64,000 bases of DNA, from NCBI RefSeq assembly GCF_037392515.1, contig NC_090282.1, positions 35,205,054 through 35,269,053 of the forward strand. The letters run 5' to 3'. The stretch comes from Haliotis asinina (Eukaryota; Mollusca; Gastropoda; Lepetellida; Haliotidae). The position numbers were made by a program, and so were the translations under genes. Positions 49,101-60,331 of the stretch are shown here, piece by piece; position 1 is the stretch's first letter, and each line of letters opens with the position of its first letter. The notes under the pieces were generated by a model, which saw only the letters and a list, made by a program, of their open reading frames with translations, was not told where the DNA came from and ran no database searches.

Positions 49101-50056
49101 ACAATGTTCATTATTATACTGGAATTATCTAAAAAGAGAAGTTCAGCTTTACTGGTTGGTATAAATCTGAGAACTTAGTAGGAGCCCTAAAGGTCCTCCT
49201 GTTAGAATTGATCTTCAGCAACCAATGCTTGTCGTAAAAAGCAACAAGCGGGATTTGGTGGTGAGCTGTGACGTGACTGTTGCATGTCATCGTATCCAAA
49301 TTGCGTACATCGATTCTCATGTCAGTCACTGGATTGTATGGACCAGACACGACTGTTTATAGACTGGCATGTTCCCGAAATATTGCTGAGTGTGGCTATG
49401 AACAATAACCAACGAACATATTTCGTAGATACATAACTATGACAAACTGGATATCTCGCCCACGATGCTAGGTTTCATGAAGATCACAATTCTTCCAAGA
49501 GGAATGTGACTTGTGACTGAAGAACCAGAGCCCTTATTCTCGAAACATTCGTAGCCCTAAGAATTCGTAACTTTGATCGTACCCAATGTGTTACGAATAG
49601 GCCTAAGAAGTTCATGGGGCTACGAACGTTCGAGAATAACTAGCCAGAGCCACTAGAGGCTTACGGGACTTTACGAGCTGAGGAACTGATGCAGCACGGG
49701 GCCGAAGCAGGAGGGTGTGTACGTAGCTAGCAAAATCACGTTCACCCCTCTGGTGATAGATGCCAAGAATCTATCGTTACAAGCAGGAAGGCTATGTTGT
49801 AGATAATCCCTGTTACAAGTTAATACAATGTATTTCCGTGAAATATTGGCACGACAATTAGATACGTATATATAGTGAATGCAAAAGGTCTCCTGGAGTA
49901 TGGTAAGCCCGTTGGCTAGACAAGATCTGTTGTGACGAGTGAGTTGATTCACAGTTACTTACCTACCCCCTCGCTGCGTGTTACGAAGAGTGTGAAAATT
50001 CCAACGCTGCACAAAAGGAACACAGCTAATTCCTTGATCGTGCTATTATATAGCAT
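42167..50056 (-). CDS. Mosaic secreted lectin: CTLD-WSC-CTLD-WSC-mucin-sushi, 10 exons
   Basis: Exons, 5' to 3' on the minus strand: 50056-49963, 48732-48343, 47530-47249, 46890-46765, 46447-46247, 45594-45361, 44893-44627, 44249-44097, 43950-42922, 42366-42167. Every intron is phase 1 and the sum is 2976 nt (991 aa + stop). The order is signal peptide, C-type lectin (about aa 32-161), WSC (162-255), a 42-aa two-Cys module (256-297), C-type lectin (298-442), WSC (443-531), a 51-aa segment (532-582), a Ser/Thr-rich mucin-like region (583-925) and sushi/CCP (926-991). WSC and C-type lectin domains bind sugars in other proteins, so a role in surface recognition or mucus is an inference. I do not recognise a named orthologue. 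No transmembrane helix is seen; the gene may end here or continue through a possible donor in the last exon. Confidence 0.85.
42922..43950 (-). CDS. Lectin exon 9: Ser/Thr-rich mucin-like region
   Basis: A single 1029-nt exon rich in Ser and Thr with few cysteines, likely O-glycosylated and acting as an extended stalk. It contains three tandem 36-aa repeats (about 43050-43372), each with EITSSST...GDLLPR.S..VS. The donor GAAG|GTAAGA at 42921 is strong; without splicing, translation would run nine codons to a stop. Confidence 0.85.
43050..43372 (-). repeat. Coding minisatellite in the mucin exon, 108 bp x 3
   Basis: The core encoding EITSSST starts at 108-bp intervals on the minus strand (anchors near 43112, 43220 and 43328). 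Each unit keeps the frame. Confidence 0.9.
44097..44249 (-). CDS. Lectin exon 8: unrecognised 51-aa segment
   Basis: It encodes STSTDTDKAEDKELATDCDQ, FLYNGINTHDTLLLRVSRDN and GQEALTQSAC. It has two cysteines and no family I recognise. The donor must be at GCTT|GTGGCA to keep phase 1; a GTAGAA site 5 bp later would break the frame. Confidence 0.65.
44627..44893 (-). CDS. Lectin exon 7: WSC domain 2
   Basis: It encodes GFRGCRELHLTSMELEHIVD, LLCKELCRGNLSELAVVSG, DDCYCVTEMP, then CNTSCSGHEDQKCAGGDFGL. The last stretch (C.G....CGG-like) is the hallmark of WSC domains. Donor GTGG|GTAAGT. Confidence 0.92.
45361..46447 (-). CDS. Lectin exons 5-6: C-type lectin domain 2
   Basis: Exons 46447-46247 and 45594-45361. 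They encode KDWVYWRGNFYQFVVATPNV, CFNEGGGYLTSVISQDELDF, then APVDQWLVGLTGVTLSG and RWVDPVLFDNN, ending TTWGYICKQE. It is divergent and lacks a recognisable sugar-binding triplet. Unlike domain 1 it is split by an intron. Exon 5 uses a weak donor (CGAG|GTTCCC), the least certain junction in the gene. Confidence 0.82.
46070..46137 (+). repeat. (CGTG)n microsatellite
   Basis: An uninterrupted GCGTGCGTGCGTGCGTGC run ending in GTGTGTGTGT. It lies in intron 5 of the lectin gene. Confidence 0.97.
46580..46790 (+). repeat. Minisatellite, about 21 bp unit
   Basis: Units of CACCTGTATAGTCACAGTCA with variants, about nine copies. Its edge runs into the 3' end of lectin exon 4 (46765). Confidence 0.85.
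46765..46890 (-). CDS. Lectin exon 4: short two-cysteine module
   Basis: A 126-nt exon encodes RYEEVAGSCADLYKQGVRIP, GPYLLHRDEGNTRST and RNCYY. The SCADLYKQG...GPYL stretch faintly resembles the first hairpin of fibrinogen-like domains, but the rest of that fold is missing. Acceptor GTACAG and donor ACAG|GTACTG are good and both phases are 1. Confidence 0.7.
47249..47530 (-). CDS. Lectin exon 3: WSC domain 1
   Basis: It encodes GFTGCYNAWYFAK, then LQLCMQVCRGQHVTMGAVW, GQCYCFINQN, and CYSACSGNMAQTCGDVVGQY. The spacing of C..C, CyC, C...C and C(G)G is that of WSC domains. The exon ends at GTGG|GTACGT; reading through would add about 10 residues and then a poor donor. Confidence 0.88.
47794..47926. 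mobile_element. Tc1/mariner-type MITE, copy 2
   Basis: TATACTGGACAAAAATAGTT plus AGGGATA on the left is mirrored by TATCCCTAGCTTATTCTGCC plus CAGTATA on the right. About 133 bp, in intron 2 of the lectin gene. It matches the copy at 25941-26071 in both ends and interior. Confidence 0.8.
48343..48732 (-). CDS. Lectin exon 2: C-type lectin domain 1
   Basis: One 390-nt exon encodes the whole domain. It opens CPQGWWAIPNERCVKVFPDK, includes VSQVLLGVTDPWDTGVFLW, then ADHNPQPSSGRCAIF, and ends NVNCGVSYAFICQK. Six cysteines fit a long-form fold. The WND calcium motif is changed to FNVNC and there is no clear EPN or QPD triplet, so classical calcium-dependent sugar binding is doubtful. Confidence 0.9.
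48785..48882 (+). repeat. tRNA-derived SINE, 3' part
   Basis: ACAATGTGTGAAGCCCGTTT, GGTGTCCGCCGTGATATTGC and GCGGCGTAAAACAACAC are the 3' half of the tRNA-derived SINE. It starts about 50 bp upstream (gene sense) of lectin exon 2. Confidence 0.75.
49188..49395 (+). repeat. SINE family A copy, decayed
   Basis: Contains TTCAGCAACCAATGCTTGTC, AGCGGGATTTGGTGGTGAG and CACTGGATTGTATGGACCAG, and ends near ATATTGCTGAGTG. In lectin intron 1. Confidence 0.7.
49533..49643. mobile_element. hAT-like MITE with 8-bp target duplication
   Basis: Near-palindromic: CTTATTCTCGAAACATTCGT plus AGCCCTAAG on the left pairs with GGGGCTACGAACGTTCGAGA plus ATAA on the right. It is flanked on both sides by CCAGAGCC (49525-49532 and 49644-49651), an 8-bp duplication as made by hAT transposases. 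In lectin intron 1. Confidence 0.75.
49963..50056 (-). CDS. Lectin exon 1: signal peptide
   Basis: The ATG at 50056 starts MLYNSTIKELAVFLLCSVGI, continuing FTLFVTRSEGV. A hydrophobic core (AVFLLCSVGIFTLFV) follows a short polar start. The donor GTAG|GTAAGT gives phase 1, which matches exon 2. An alternative donor 4 bp earlier (GTAGGT) would be phase 0 and would not fit. Confidence 0.75.
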
Positions 50057-50173
50057 TGTGTTAAGAGCCACCTGACGGCCACCTTCCACTTTCAACCTGA
50101 AATCTGGTTTACGTGTATAGCATAGACCTCAAATGACCATTAATCCTCGGTCGCGCCGCCATGCCATTACAAG

Positions 50174-50241
50174 ATGACCGTGTTTGTTGATCACTTATTG
50201 TGCTGCCTCCTTCTGTTGAGCATCATGAAACGACAGATGAG
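50174..50241 (+). CDS. Possible signal-peptide exon of a divergent plus-strand gene
   Basis: ATG at 50174 opens MTVFVDHLLCCLLLLSIMKR and then QM, a hydrophobic leader, followed at once by a consensus donor GATGAG|GTAAGA (phase 2). It lies 117 bp upstream of the minus-strand lectin start, so the two would share a bidirectional promoter. I found no second exon, so this may be chance. Confidence 0.25.
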
Positions 50242-52297
50242 GTAAGACTGGTAAACACCTGCGGTAATTAACTATCGCTTTTAACAAAGCTATGGCAAAT
50301 CAATCAGAATTAGTGTTATTGATGTCACCGGATTTCTGCACTATTAGGTCTATTAGGTGGTTATATATTTTACTTAAAAGGTATCCTGTTCAGTAGAGGT
50401 CGAGGCGATTGCGATCAGTGACCTTGCTTTCAACCCAAATTACCATAAAACCATGAAGCATGAAAACTGCCTCAAGCAAACAAACAACGTTTAACCACAG
50501 AGTGCTTCTTCGGAAAACAAACGGGAATAGCTTAATCCAGCATCGCATTCAATTGCCGATACAACTACCTATGTCAGTGGTAAACATACGCGCGCAGGCG
50601 TACATCATGAAACATGCTCATAGTCAGTTTAACGTCCAGACAATCAGATGCTTATAATTTCATCTCCATGCACTCTCAAGAAGTGAACAAGTCAGAAAAC
50701 CAAGTTGGATGTGCCACATCTAGGTGATAATGAGAGCTATAGGAGTGCTTCAGTCTGGCATCACGAAGAGTGACATTTCAACGATTCAACGTCCACAGGA
50801 ACAGAACTTTGGCACTTAAGGGGGGCATTTTTAGCAAAATACTCAAGTTAGGCTAAATGAAAGGAGTGAAATGTTTCTCGGGCATCGGCTCGTCACTTAT
50901 ATTTGCGTGCGGAACAATTTCTTATTGCCATTTAAAAAAAAATAATTTTGACCTGGCCGCGTCACGATCATCAGTTTGTCCAAGTGTGATTAACACGTGC
51001 TAAACTTCCCAAGCTGTATTCCTAAGAGAAAGAGAAATAAAAATGCGTCCCTCCCGCGTGACTTTTTTCTATCAAAAATAAAAAAATGTCCTACCGTCAT
51101 CGTCACTTTTGACAAAATTGTACACGAGAAACCCTTATACCCTTATACACCGTTCCCTTGTGACCACCCACCAGTAACGACCTCTGGTCAAATCCGATAG
51201 ATTCTAACTAAGCACCACCGTTACAGGTTCCAGACGACAGCCCTTACAATTTGTACAATACCTTGCAACAGAAGTATGTCTAAGAAAACGCTTCAAAAAC
51301 GTCTACATCATCCATGTCAGACGCCCGAACATCGACGCTGACGTCCGACGTCTGCAGTGACGCCGATAAGGGATATGGAGCATGTAAATGGAAGTCTCAG
51401 CACTTATAAGTCATTTTTCCTTCTTTACCGAGCTGACGGCAGGACGAGTGTCTGCGGCCGCTTGGGTGAACGTTACATCAGGCCATGGTTCTAGAAGGGA
51501 ATCGATTCCAATGGTCTATGTTCATTTGATGACATAATCTCGAGAGTTATTCAGTATATGAAGAGTCCACTATGCTTTGGGTATATGGTCTCTGGCGTCC
51601 ACCCTTCGCCACAGAACATCCACCATGTGCTCGGACATGGCATTGCTGGCTAGTTACACATCAATTCACTAACCAGTCCATCTGTCATTTGTGATACCGT
51701 CCCATACACTGGCATCACTGCCCGCGTACAAATCATATGCTGAGGCATACCGCTCACTGCTATTCGCGGACCTTTTCTGAGAATCGGATGCAAACCCTTG
51801 ATTTGTCAGGATGTAAGACCATCAGGCACAGCTTCAGTTCCTGGTGCTACCTAGCCCATGTCAATCTTTGAGGTCTGTAGTAAGCGATTTGGTCACATCC
51901 TATCAGAGAGATTCTAACAAGAGTTGTAGATTATCCCTGATACTACAAATGAGTCCGTGAGATCTGAAGCATGGCGCAGCTAACACAATAACACGATATT
52001 GTTTTTGCCCGGTCTAGGGATCATTACAACCCTAAGCATTTTGGTCGTAGGAAATGAGTCCTTGGTAAAAAAAGTCCTATTGTAGTAAAGCCTGATTTAG
52101 TTATATTTATTCAACAAGAATGGTTTTAAAATGTGGAAATCACATATAACAGGTTATTATTTTAAATTGCTATCTTTTAAACGTCATCTAAATAAACATG
52201 ATGTGCTCACGGATTAAATATCTAAAATGACCAGTGATCATAGTAAAAACAGTTGAGTCTCAGTATAAGCGTCTCCCCCAGATCTGGTCACTAGTAA
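50242..52297. other. Gene-poor region, possibly holding decayed coding sequence
   Basis: No domain recognised. 50900-51850 is richer in CpG and less AT-rich than its surroundings and has no intact long frame, which could be an old transposon or pseudogene. I could not assign it. Confidence 0.4.
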
Positions 52298-52440
52298 AAG
52301 TGAGCGAGTTAACTTTAGCAATATGCCAACTGGCGGCTGACTGTAGATAATCGAGTCTGGACCAGATAACCAGTGATTAACACCATGTGCATCGATCTGA
52401 GCAATTGGGATACGATGGCATGTGTCAAACATGTTTCTGA
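52298..52440 (-). repeat. SINE family A fragment, minus orientation
   Basis: In reverse complement it shows GTCCAGACTCGATTATCTAC, GATCGATGCACATGGTGTTA and AACTCGCTCAC. Truncated at its 5' end. Confidence 0.7.
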
Positions 52441-53859
52441 CGACGTTTGTTTACCTAAGCAAATTTCGGACGTTTCTTTTTTACCGTACACCGACATGTA
52501 ACGGTTGTTGTAAGAAAGTCAACACTATTTATTCGTAATTTTGTTTTTTTCACTGATTGATTGTCTTATTCATTTTCAGACGTCCGCTTAGCTAAATCAT
52601 CGGTGAGTTCCTCTTTTGACGCACCCATTTTGGCGAGGTGTTCATGAATTATTTCACAGTTCATCAGATGCTGCATTCGGGTTCAACGCCACCATGTCGT
52701 AAACACACTCATCAGTCAGAGGTTCTTTACTAGAGCCTGCACAAAATTTCAGCAGTACTTGTGAAAACACGAAACGTCAAACCATGGAAACGAAACCACA
52801 CTGACTGTTCAACAAAACAGAACAAACACTATATAAAACCATATTAAAGTTTTATTCAGTTCATAATAATAGGATTTATTTTGCCACTCGAAAGTCTAGG
52901 AGAGAAAAAAATCTTAGCTGAGATTGCCTGCTAAAGAATGAAAAAAATGTATAAAAATCTGGAGTTGTTTTTAGCCTACAAAGGCTATATGCATTCTAGG
53001 CTCGTGTATCAAATTTGCCTCAGAGTCACAATATATACATGCCAGGGACTACACCATATGGATCTAGTTGTTCTAACATGACAACATAAGACTCATGCTA
53101 AATCACCGAACACATCACCAACTTGGCGAAACTAAACCGTAGCTAGTTCTTTTCACTACAGGTCTCCATGGAAACACTAAAAGCTTTGAATGGTGGCTTC
53201 CTAATTTTCACTCTGGCACATATCTATCACACACCTAACACTAGCAAGCTGACTTGTGAGATATATACAGTTTATGTACTGATGTTGGGCACTTCATTTC
53301 TAACACAGAGATGCAGAGATATACACGACATGCTATGAGAGGTATTGCAGCAGATTTAGTTGACATTACATTGGAAAACACTATTTGTGATACTCCAGTA
53401 TCCTTAAACAGTTTCAAATACTTTTACAAGCCATTGTTCAACTAAGTTTTGTTACAGTACCCCTTAGTTTTTAGTGTGGTGACCATGAGGCAAACTTGAG
53501 CTACAAGAAGAGTAGCACTGAAGATCACCTACATCTAAAGAGATCTATAAAGGGAACATCTCAAGAAGAGAAAAGTAAATAAAAACCACATTGTCAAAAG
53601 TTGAGTTGTTCCCGCTCATATCAGTGTGGAGCTGAGTTAAAGAGAACCAGGACCTTGCCCTTGACACAGTAATAGGCAGCAAATAAGATTATTTCTTAAA
53701 CTATTCTTGCCCTTTAGTACTGATTATATTTACTACTGATACTCAACAGTTGACCTGATGGAAATATTACATGCAGTTCAGAGCATACAGTTTTCGAAAC
53801 AATTGCATTACTATAATGAATTTAGTCATTGTGCACTCAAACCTGTGTTTATTAAATAA

Positions 53860-54240
53860 TTCAGTTGTTTTACTGTTGGCAATATCAAATAAGCCATGTT
53901 TTACTGTTGGCAATATTAACTGCTCAATGTCTTACTGTTTTACATCAACTAAACCATGTATTACCTCTAGCAATATAAATGAGCCATTCTAGCTGTTGGA
54001 AACATAAAACAGCCATGTTCTACTGTTCGAAATACCAACTGAAAGGTTTACTTTTGTGAATATCAATGGAACAATGTTTTACTGTTTGCAACATCAACTG
54101 AACAATATTTTATTGTTGGTGATATCAACTGAACAATGATTTATTAATGGTGATATAAAATAAGCCAGTGTGTTGAGATAGCAAATGAACATGTTTTACT
54201 GTTTTTATGTGATATCACTAGACTTTGTTTTACTTGTGTT
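53860..54240 (-). repeat. Diverged minisatellite, about 31-34 bp unit
   Basis: On the plus strand, TGTTTTACTGTTGGCAATAT plus CAACTGAACAA recurs about 10 times with many substitutions. It lies in the putative RIM 3' UTR or intergenic sequence. Confidence 0.75.
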
Positions 54241-57200
54241 TCAGGCAAGGCCGCTACTCTCTTCACTTCACTAAATCTGGACTTTGCTTTATATACAGCT
54301 GAACATTAGAGGAACTATTGGGAGTTGATCTGGGAAATGTTCTACATACTTCAGTTGCTGTTTAGACACATACCATGGTAACATAATGTACACAATGAAG
54401 ACAGCAATGTACATAGAATGTACAGAATGATATGAACAATGATATCTGCCATGCATGCACAGACAGACTTATCTCCACATAATGGTCCATTCTCTGTCAC
54501 TCGTGCTCACGGGAAACTAACTTCAATAAATAAAGTATATATTCAAAGAATAAATAAATGAAATGAACTATGATTTAAAAAATCACCAGTTGAACGTGAC
54601 CTTGATACAAAGGATATCATCCAAACTGGATGCTGTCCATTGACAATGGTTGTAACAAATGGGTTTGAGAACAATTTCACAGTGGCAGCTGCATCTGGTA
54701 TGCTGACTGGTTGATTTCTCTTCACCATTGTTAATTAGTCAATCATGCATTGATTAGAGCTAGTTAACCCATACAACTGTGAATCTAGTTAACCCTAACG
54801 ATGATCATCAGTGCAAGACCATGGCATTTCACAATGTCCAGGACTACCTGGAGGAATAGAACATGTCTAGTATTATAGAGAGTATATTGCACACTAGAGA
54901 AATAAAACAAATATCACATGCATTGCAATACTGAGTAATGGACATTATAGTAAACAACTAACAACAGGCACAAAAAGAGAACTAAAGAAAAACAACTTTA
55001 ATGGACAAGGCTTCTAGGAGATGTTGTAAGTTACAACTTAAATTCATTATTTTATTTGAAGAAGTATTTGTGATCTCATTCTGGATACAGCTACTAATCA
55101 TTTTTCCTCATGAAGTCTTAAGACACAATGTCAATTCTCGTTAGATTTATTACTGAAGTCAGTGTTAAATGCAGAGGATCATATACTGACCAAAATCACC
55201 TTCCTTACATCTCAACTTTGACCATTTTTAATTTGTTATCACATCATTTCGGTTATGAGTTTTGATATATTTGAACAGTTTCTAGCAAGACCTTCAACGC
55301 TATCCTATGGATAAGTCCCAGGCCTGAAAACAAACCAGCATAGTGAAACTATGAACTATGCAACTCTGCTGACTGATCATATATTTTACAAAATAATTCA
55401 TAGTTAATTTCATAAACGCTTTGAATACATGTCAAAATTAATAACAAAATATCACAGACTACAACATGATAACATACCACTTAATAATCACACATATTGA
55501 CCTAATCTCTTTATTTCATAACAGCCATTTGTCTTGTGCAGTGACACATGTGACCCAAAAGAAACTACCATCTTGCTCACCAACTTTCCTTTCATTCTGT
55601 GTCACTCACCCCAGTAACTGACTGATGTATGACGTTCAGCATACATATTTTGCACTTATGGTTGAAGACAAAATTCATCTTTTTTTTCATTTTTGATCTC
55701 AAAATATTTTACACATTATCTCAGTCAGTGGTATTTGAAAAGAAAATTGATAACTGGCACTTGTGATAAATTTATTTATTCTCATAATTCATTCAAAATG
55801 CCATATTACCTTTGCCATTGTCTGGTGTTTCAAGGACGATTTGGTATTGCCATTCCCAGTATGTTTATTTAGCATTTCATTCATATCCATTTGTTTTTAC
55901 ATATGGACAATGACAATGTAAATAAACAATACCACCAAATACAATCGCTGGAACCTGAAATGCTTTCCCTTCCTATCGACTGAAGGTTTAGTATCCGATG
56001 TGCTTAATACAGAATCTCTTCACCATATCTTACCTAGAAATTGTTGGCTATGTATTCATATTTATAATAATATGCTTCAAGGTAACAACAAACCAATATC
56101 AAATGCAAAACCTGAATCACGCTTTTCAAAGTCTTAAGACAACATTACTCAACAAGAACCACATGTGATTCTCAAATTTCAAATTGTTAATATCACTACT
56201 CCAAGGTGTAAGAACAGGTTAACTTTAAAGAACAGTAACTATTCAGAGCATAACAAATAAGTAGTCGTATACATAATCCCTGATTTTAATTATTAAAATC
56301 TACAAAATCCAAACGATATTTTCACATCAAAAGGTATTTGTAACCATTTAGTATTTGAATATACAGACAACATATTTTCTAGAACAAATTGTACAAACAT
56401 GCAGTATTCTGAAATGGTAAGATATAATCTAAGTGTAGATATAATCTCAAATAATCAACAAGTACTTATCACTTTGTGGAATGTACGACTAAAAGCAAGC
56501 AATCTTCACAAATGGGTTATGTACTAAACAACATGGTGCCTCTTTCAATAACAATTTAAGCTGTGCATTATATTATTTCATACAACAATATACAATTTTT
56601 GATGTGTTGTGTATAAAAACAAACAATAAGAAAGTTTACATGTAAAATACACATACACTTGGTAAGAAACTATCCAATGCGTAATTGCAAGGGAATTGTC
56701 ACTTGGGGATTCAAATATCAACAAGATTAAAGGGATGTAACTCTTTCACAAATGTACAAGGGGACATAACCAAATACAAATAAATATAAGAGGGCAGATC
56801 AGCTATGGTCTTGCAATGCTGATCCCATATCTTAAGCTAAAGTCTACATCTTCCAACAGCTTCACAAATATCTACAACACTAGGGTACATCTAGGCTAGT
56901 ATCAACAATGTTGTTAAAGAAATCATTAATAAGGCATTAGTAGATAAATGAGTTCCTAGGGAACATGTCAAACATCTCTTGTTTCATGTTTCAAGTAAAT
57001 TTGTCATATTCAACAGCTTTAGCATGCAATATCTAAACTGGCAGTAGGAATAAGCTCTTGCATGAATGGAAAGATACATGCTTTTTATACCATACACAAT
57101 TTGAAAAACTTCGAGGGAAAGAACATTTGTAGATTTTGACATGCTCCCTAATTGTATTCAAGTTGAATGCATGCACATGGAATCTGACCCCCAGAACAAA

Positions 57201-59157
57201 CACTGCACAGGAGATCAGAGGATATTTGGCACCAACAATGTGTGTTCATCTGATTTCAATACACATCCCAGATGCATATGCTGACAGTCCACTACTCATC
57301 TGTGTACAAGGTCGGACATGTAAAATTCCATAGTAAAATCACCAAGAATAGATAAATTTCAAGTGTATCTCTCCACAATTGAACCAGATGGGCTTACAAA
57401 TAATATATAGAATTCATTCAACAAATTATTACGTTTACACCTGTCCAACAGACAACATCAGGTGAAGCGAATACTAAAGTGACATGTAATCAGTTGTTTT
57501 TGGGACCACCTACACTAGTGGTTGTTAAAACCACCTATACAAAATAGTTCTGTTTTCAGGATTTCTTTGTACAAGGAGTAACTACACAAGTATCATCTGG
57601 CAAGTGAAGCCATGGTCCTGATCTTTTATCCATTCACTTTGGGTCACCTATCTTCAATTCTGTTGTTATTCTGCGAAATTGTAACACATGGCTTCAATAT
57701 ACCAATGAGGACTGTAAAACCTCCATTAAGTACCAGCTACACATTCACAAGATTGTGTCAAGTTGTCTCAGAAGCACATTTGACACACACACATATAATC
57801 ACCATGACTAATTATTAAGCACGAGAGAATAACTACCACAATTTAAGGTTGGACGACCAGCAAGTTAAATGATGGGTTATATGGTGTTTCAAATTTATTT
57901 CTTGTGTTTTAATCAAAGAGAGAACCATTGAAAGATGGACTAAAAATCAGCTGAAATTATACACATTTGATAATACAGGAATAGTTTTTATATATTGTTT
58001 ATGAATGTTACTTTTATATTTACAATGTTACACATTTCAGAAAGGGGAATGTCAGGCAACACGACAAAACATCTGCTTTCCTACAGTGAATGTGTATGCA
58101 AGAATAGTCACCAACTCCATGCTGGTACCACCAGTAAGGCTGTTGATTTTCGAAAGGAATGAAGGTTTTGTTTGCTTTAAATTTCATAAAACTGATGATG
58201 TTTCACTTGTGTTTTTCAATCAACTCTTTCCAAATTATCTTGCTAATATCTTCATATGTAAATGAGAATAAACAGTTCATTGACATGACAAAATCTGTAC
58301 TAACTACTGGAGTTAACCTTTATTATCACATGCCAGGATCAAGCTCCTATCAACAATATATGAAGGGTTGTCATTATATCATTATCACCTGGCTGTCTAA
58401 CAACTGAATTATCGGAGATATATTTACAAACATCAGTCAGTATTATGAAATTTGTGAAAACCCGAAAAGAATATGTCATCAGATGAATTTCTTTCAATTT
58501 TTACAAGTTATTTAGTTATGACATTACATTTTTATTCTTTTTTTTTTAATAGCAATTTTGCAATAGAATCGTCTTACTTCAAATATCTTTGCTTCAAAAC
58601 ATGACTTTTTAAAGATCCAAACACAGACCGTTACACTATGATATGATGTCATTGTTCGTATATTTCTTCAATCCACCCATTTTCTTTCTCTTTTTGACAT
58701 TAAAGAAAATCAAATCAATCTTTCCATGATATGAAATAGTTAAACAAAGCCACAAAGAACTCATTTGATAACATCAATAGGTATGTTACTCCTTGTACAG
58801 CTACCAATTACATTTATACAATATAAATTCAAAATCATACATTTGGATTTCTACTTCATTTAAGCAGTCACTTCTACCAAATGTTCAAAATATTGTGACA
58901 GACATGATTAAACCATTGATAAAATGGAAAGGAATTATTTCGTTACTACAGTATGAATAAACTGGACTGTCAACACAGAGCAACACACAAATAATTCGGT
59001 CCAAAATGTAGCTTCTGATTTAAAATACACCATTCTAATACCCTTGAATGATGCTATCACCTTGATAACCATATGTCCCTACAATCACATGTTCCTTGTT
59101 GTCTAGCGTGCTTGCTCTTCATGGTCCCGACTCCCTTACGCACCCATAGCGTGTGTT

Positions 59158-59222
59158 TCTCCATGACAACATGCATAAAACACTCTTGGTTTGTATCTCC
59201 ATGACAACATGCATAAAACAAC
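59158..59222 (+). repeat. 38-bp direct duplication
   Basis: TCTCCATGACAACATGCATA plus AAACA occurs twice, 38 bp apart. Confidence 0.8.
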
Positions 59223-60331
59223 CTTAAGCACAAATTGGTGTAGGAAGAGTACCTAAAAATCCAATCATTAGCAAATGGTGAACCTAGCTATCATCAGGCT
59301 ACATTGATCCTTCTCAAAATTCATCTCAGGTTGCACATATCCCACCATCCTTTGCTTTTCGGAGGTAATGGGATGGAATATATGTATATGTTCCTCGTGA
59401 AGGTGTATTCCTGAGCATATTATTAACCTCTGAGAATCCTCCAACTGAAAGGGCATCTAGGAAGAATACCGCAATGATGACCCAGAAGTTGCTGATACCT
59501 TCCTGAATTGTCTCCCTTTGAAAGTCAACACCCTCCAATGAACATGTATATTGCATTTGAAACTTGAGAAGAAATGGTAACACAGTCAGTTCCCATGGCC
59601 CTGTGCCCCCGCATAACCACTTAACACAAACGCGTATGTCCGGGCACAGGCTCTAAGGGTTAACAACAACATTTGTGACATGACTATGACCCTTCACTGT
59701 ACCCCTATCACATCTATGTCAAATGCTTTATACAAGCAGTGTAGTCTCACCATCAACATCAACAGTAGAAATAACATGATAGTTTGAGCTGAATGAATGT
59801 CAAAACCATCATAAACATATATATCACACATGAACATTCAGAAGAAACTTGCAGTATCGAAGCATCCAGCCAAATCTATATCTTGTACTAACACACTTTA
59901 ATACAAGCCAAGCTGTCTCTTCACACATGATATTGGAGAATAACATGAAATTGTTGAGTTGTCTCCCCCTAGTTAACACTAACAACACCAGTATATGTTT
60001 CACAAAGTATTATTTCTACTTTTCCTACTGAATTATCTACTTTGGGGGCTGGAAATGAAATAGAAAACACTGTTATCAATGATTATTGAAATCATTACAG
60101 AATTAATCTACAAGAATGTGAAAATCATTTCTAATGAAATACACTACAGTAACACATGTTAAAAAAACATTTATTCACTATCCATCTGGGGTACCAGCTT
60201 GCAGCAATCCTGACACAAATCCATCTCAAAACCATGTGATAACACTTTGGCAAAACCAACTCGAAATGTAAGCCAAGAGGAGACAACTCTAGTTTTCAAG
60301 GTAAAGCTAGTGCTACTGTGTCCCACTACTA

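Larger units (their letters stand above)
52441..60331 (-). other. AT-rich region, probably including the long 3' UTR of the RIM homologue
   Basis: No coding exon was recognised on either strand. AATAAA signals on the minus strand occur at 52851-52856 and 52875-52880, which would give a 3' UTR of about 7.5 kb if used. Neuronal genes often have long 3' UTRs; the extent here is inference. Confidence 0.45.

Noticed and set aside
48526-49104. 192-codon minus-strand frame next to CTLD1
   Set aside because: It overlaps lectin exon 2 in another frame and runs through an intron and a SINE; the CTLD frame has the cysteines and splice sites.
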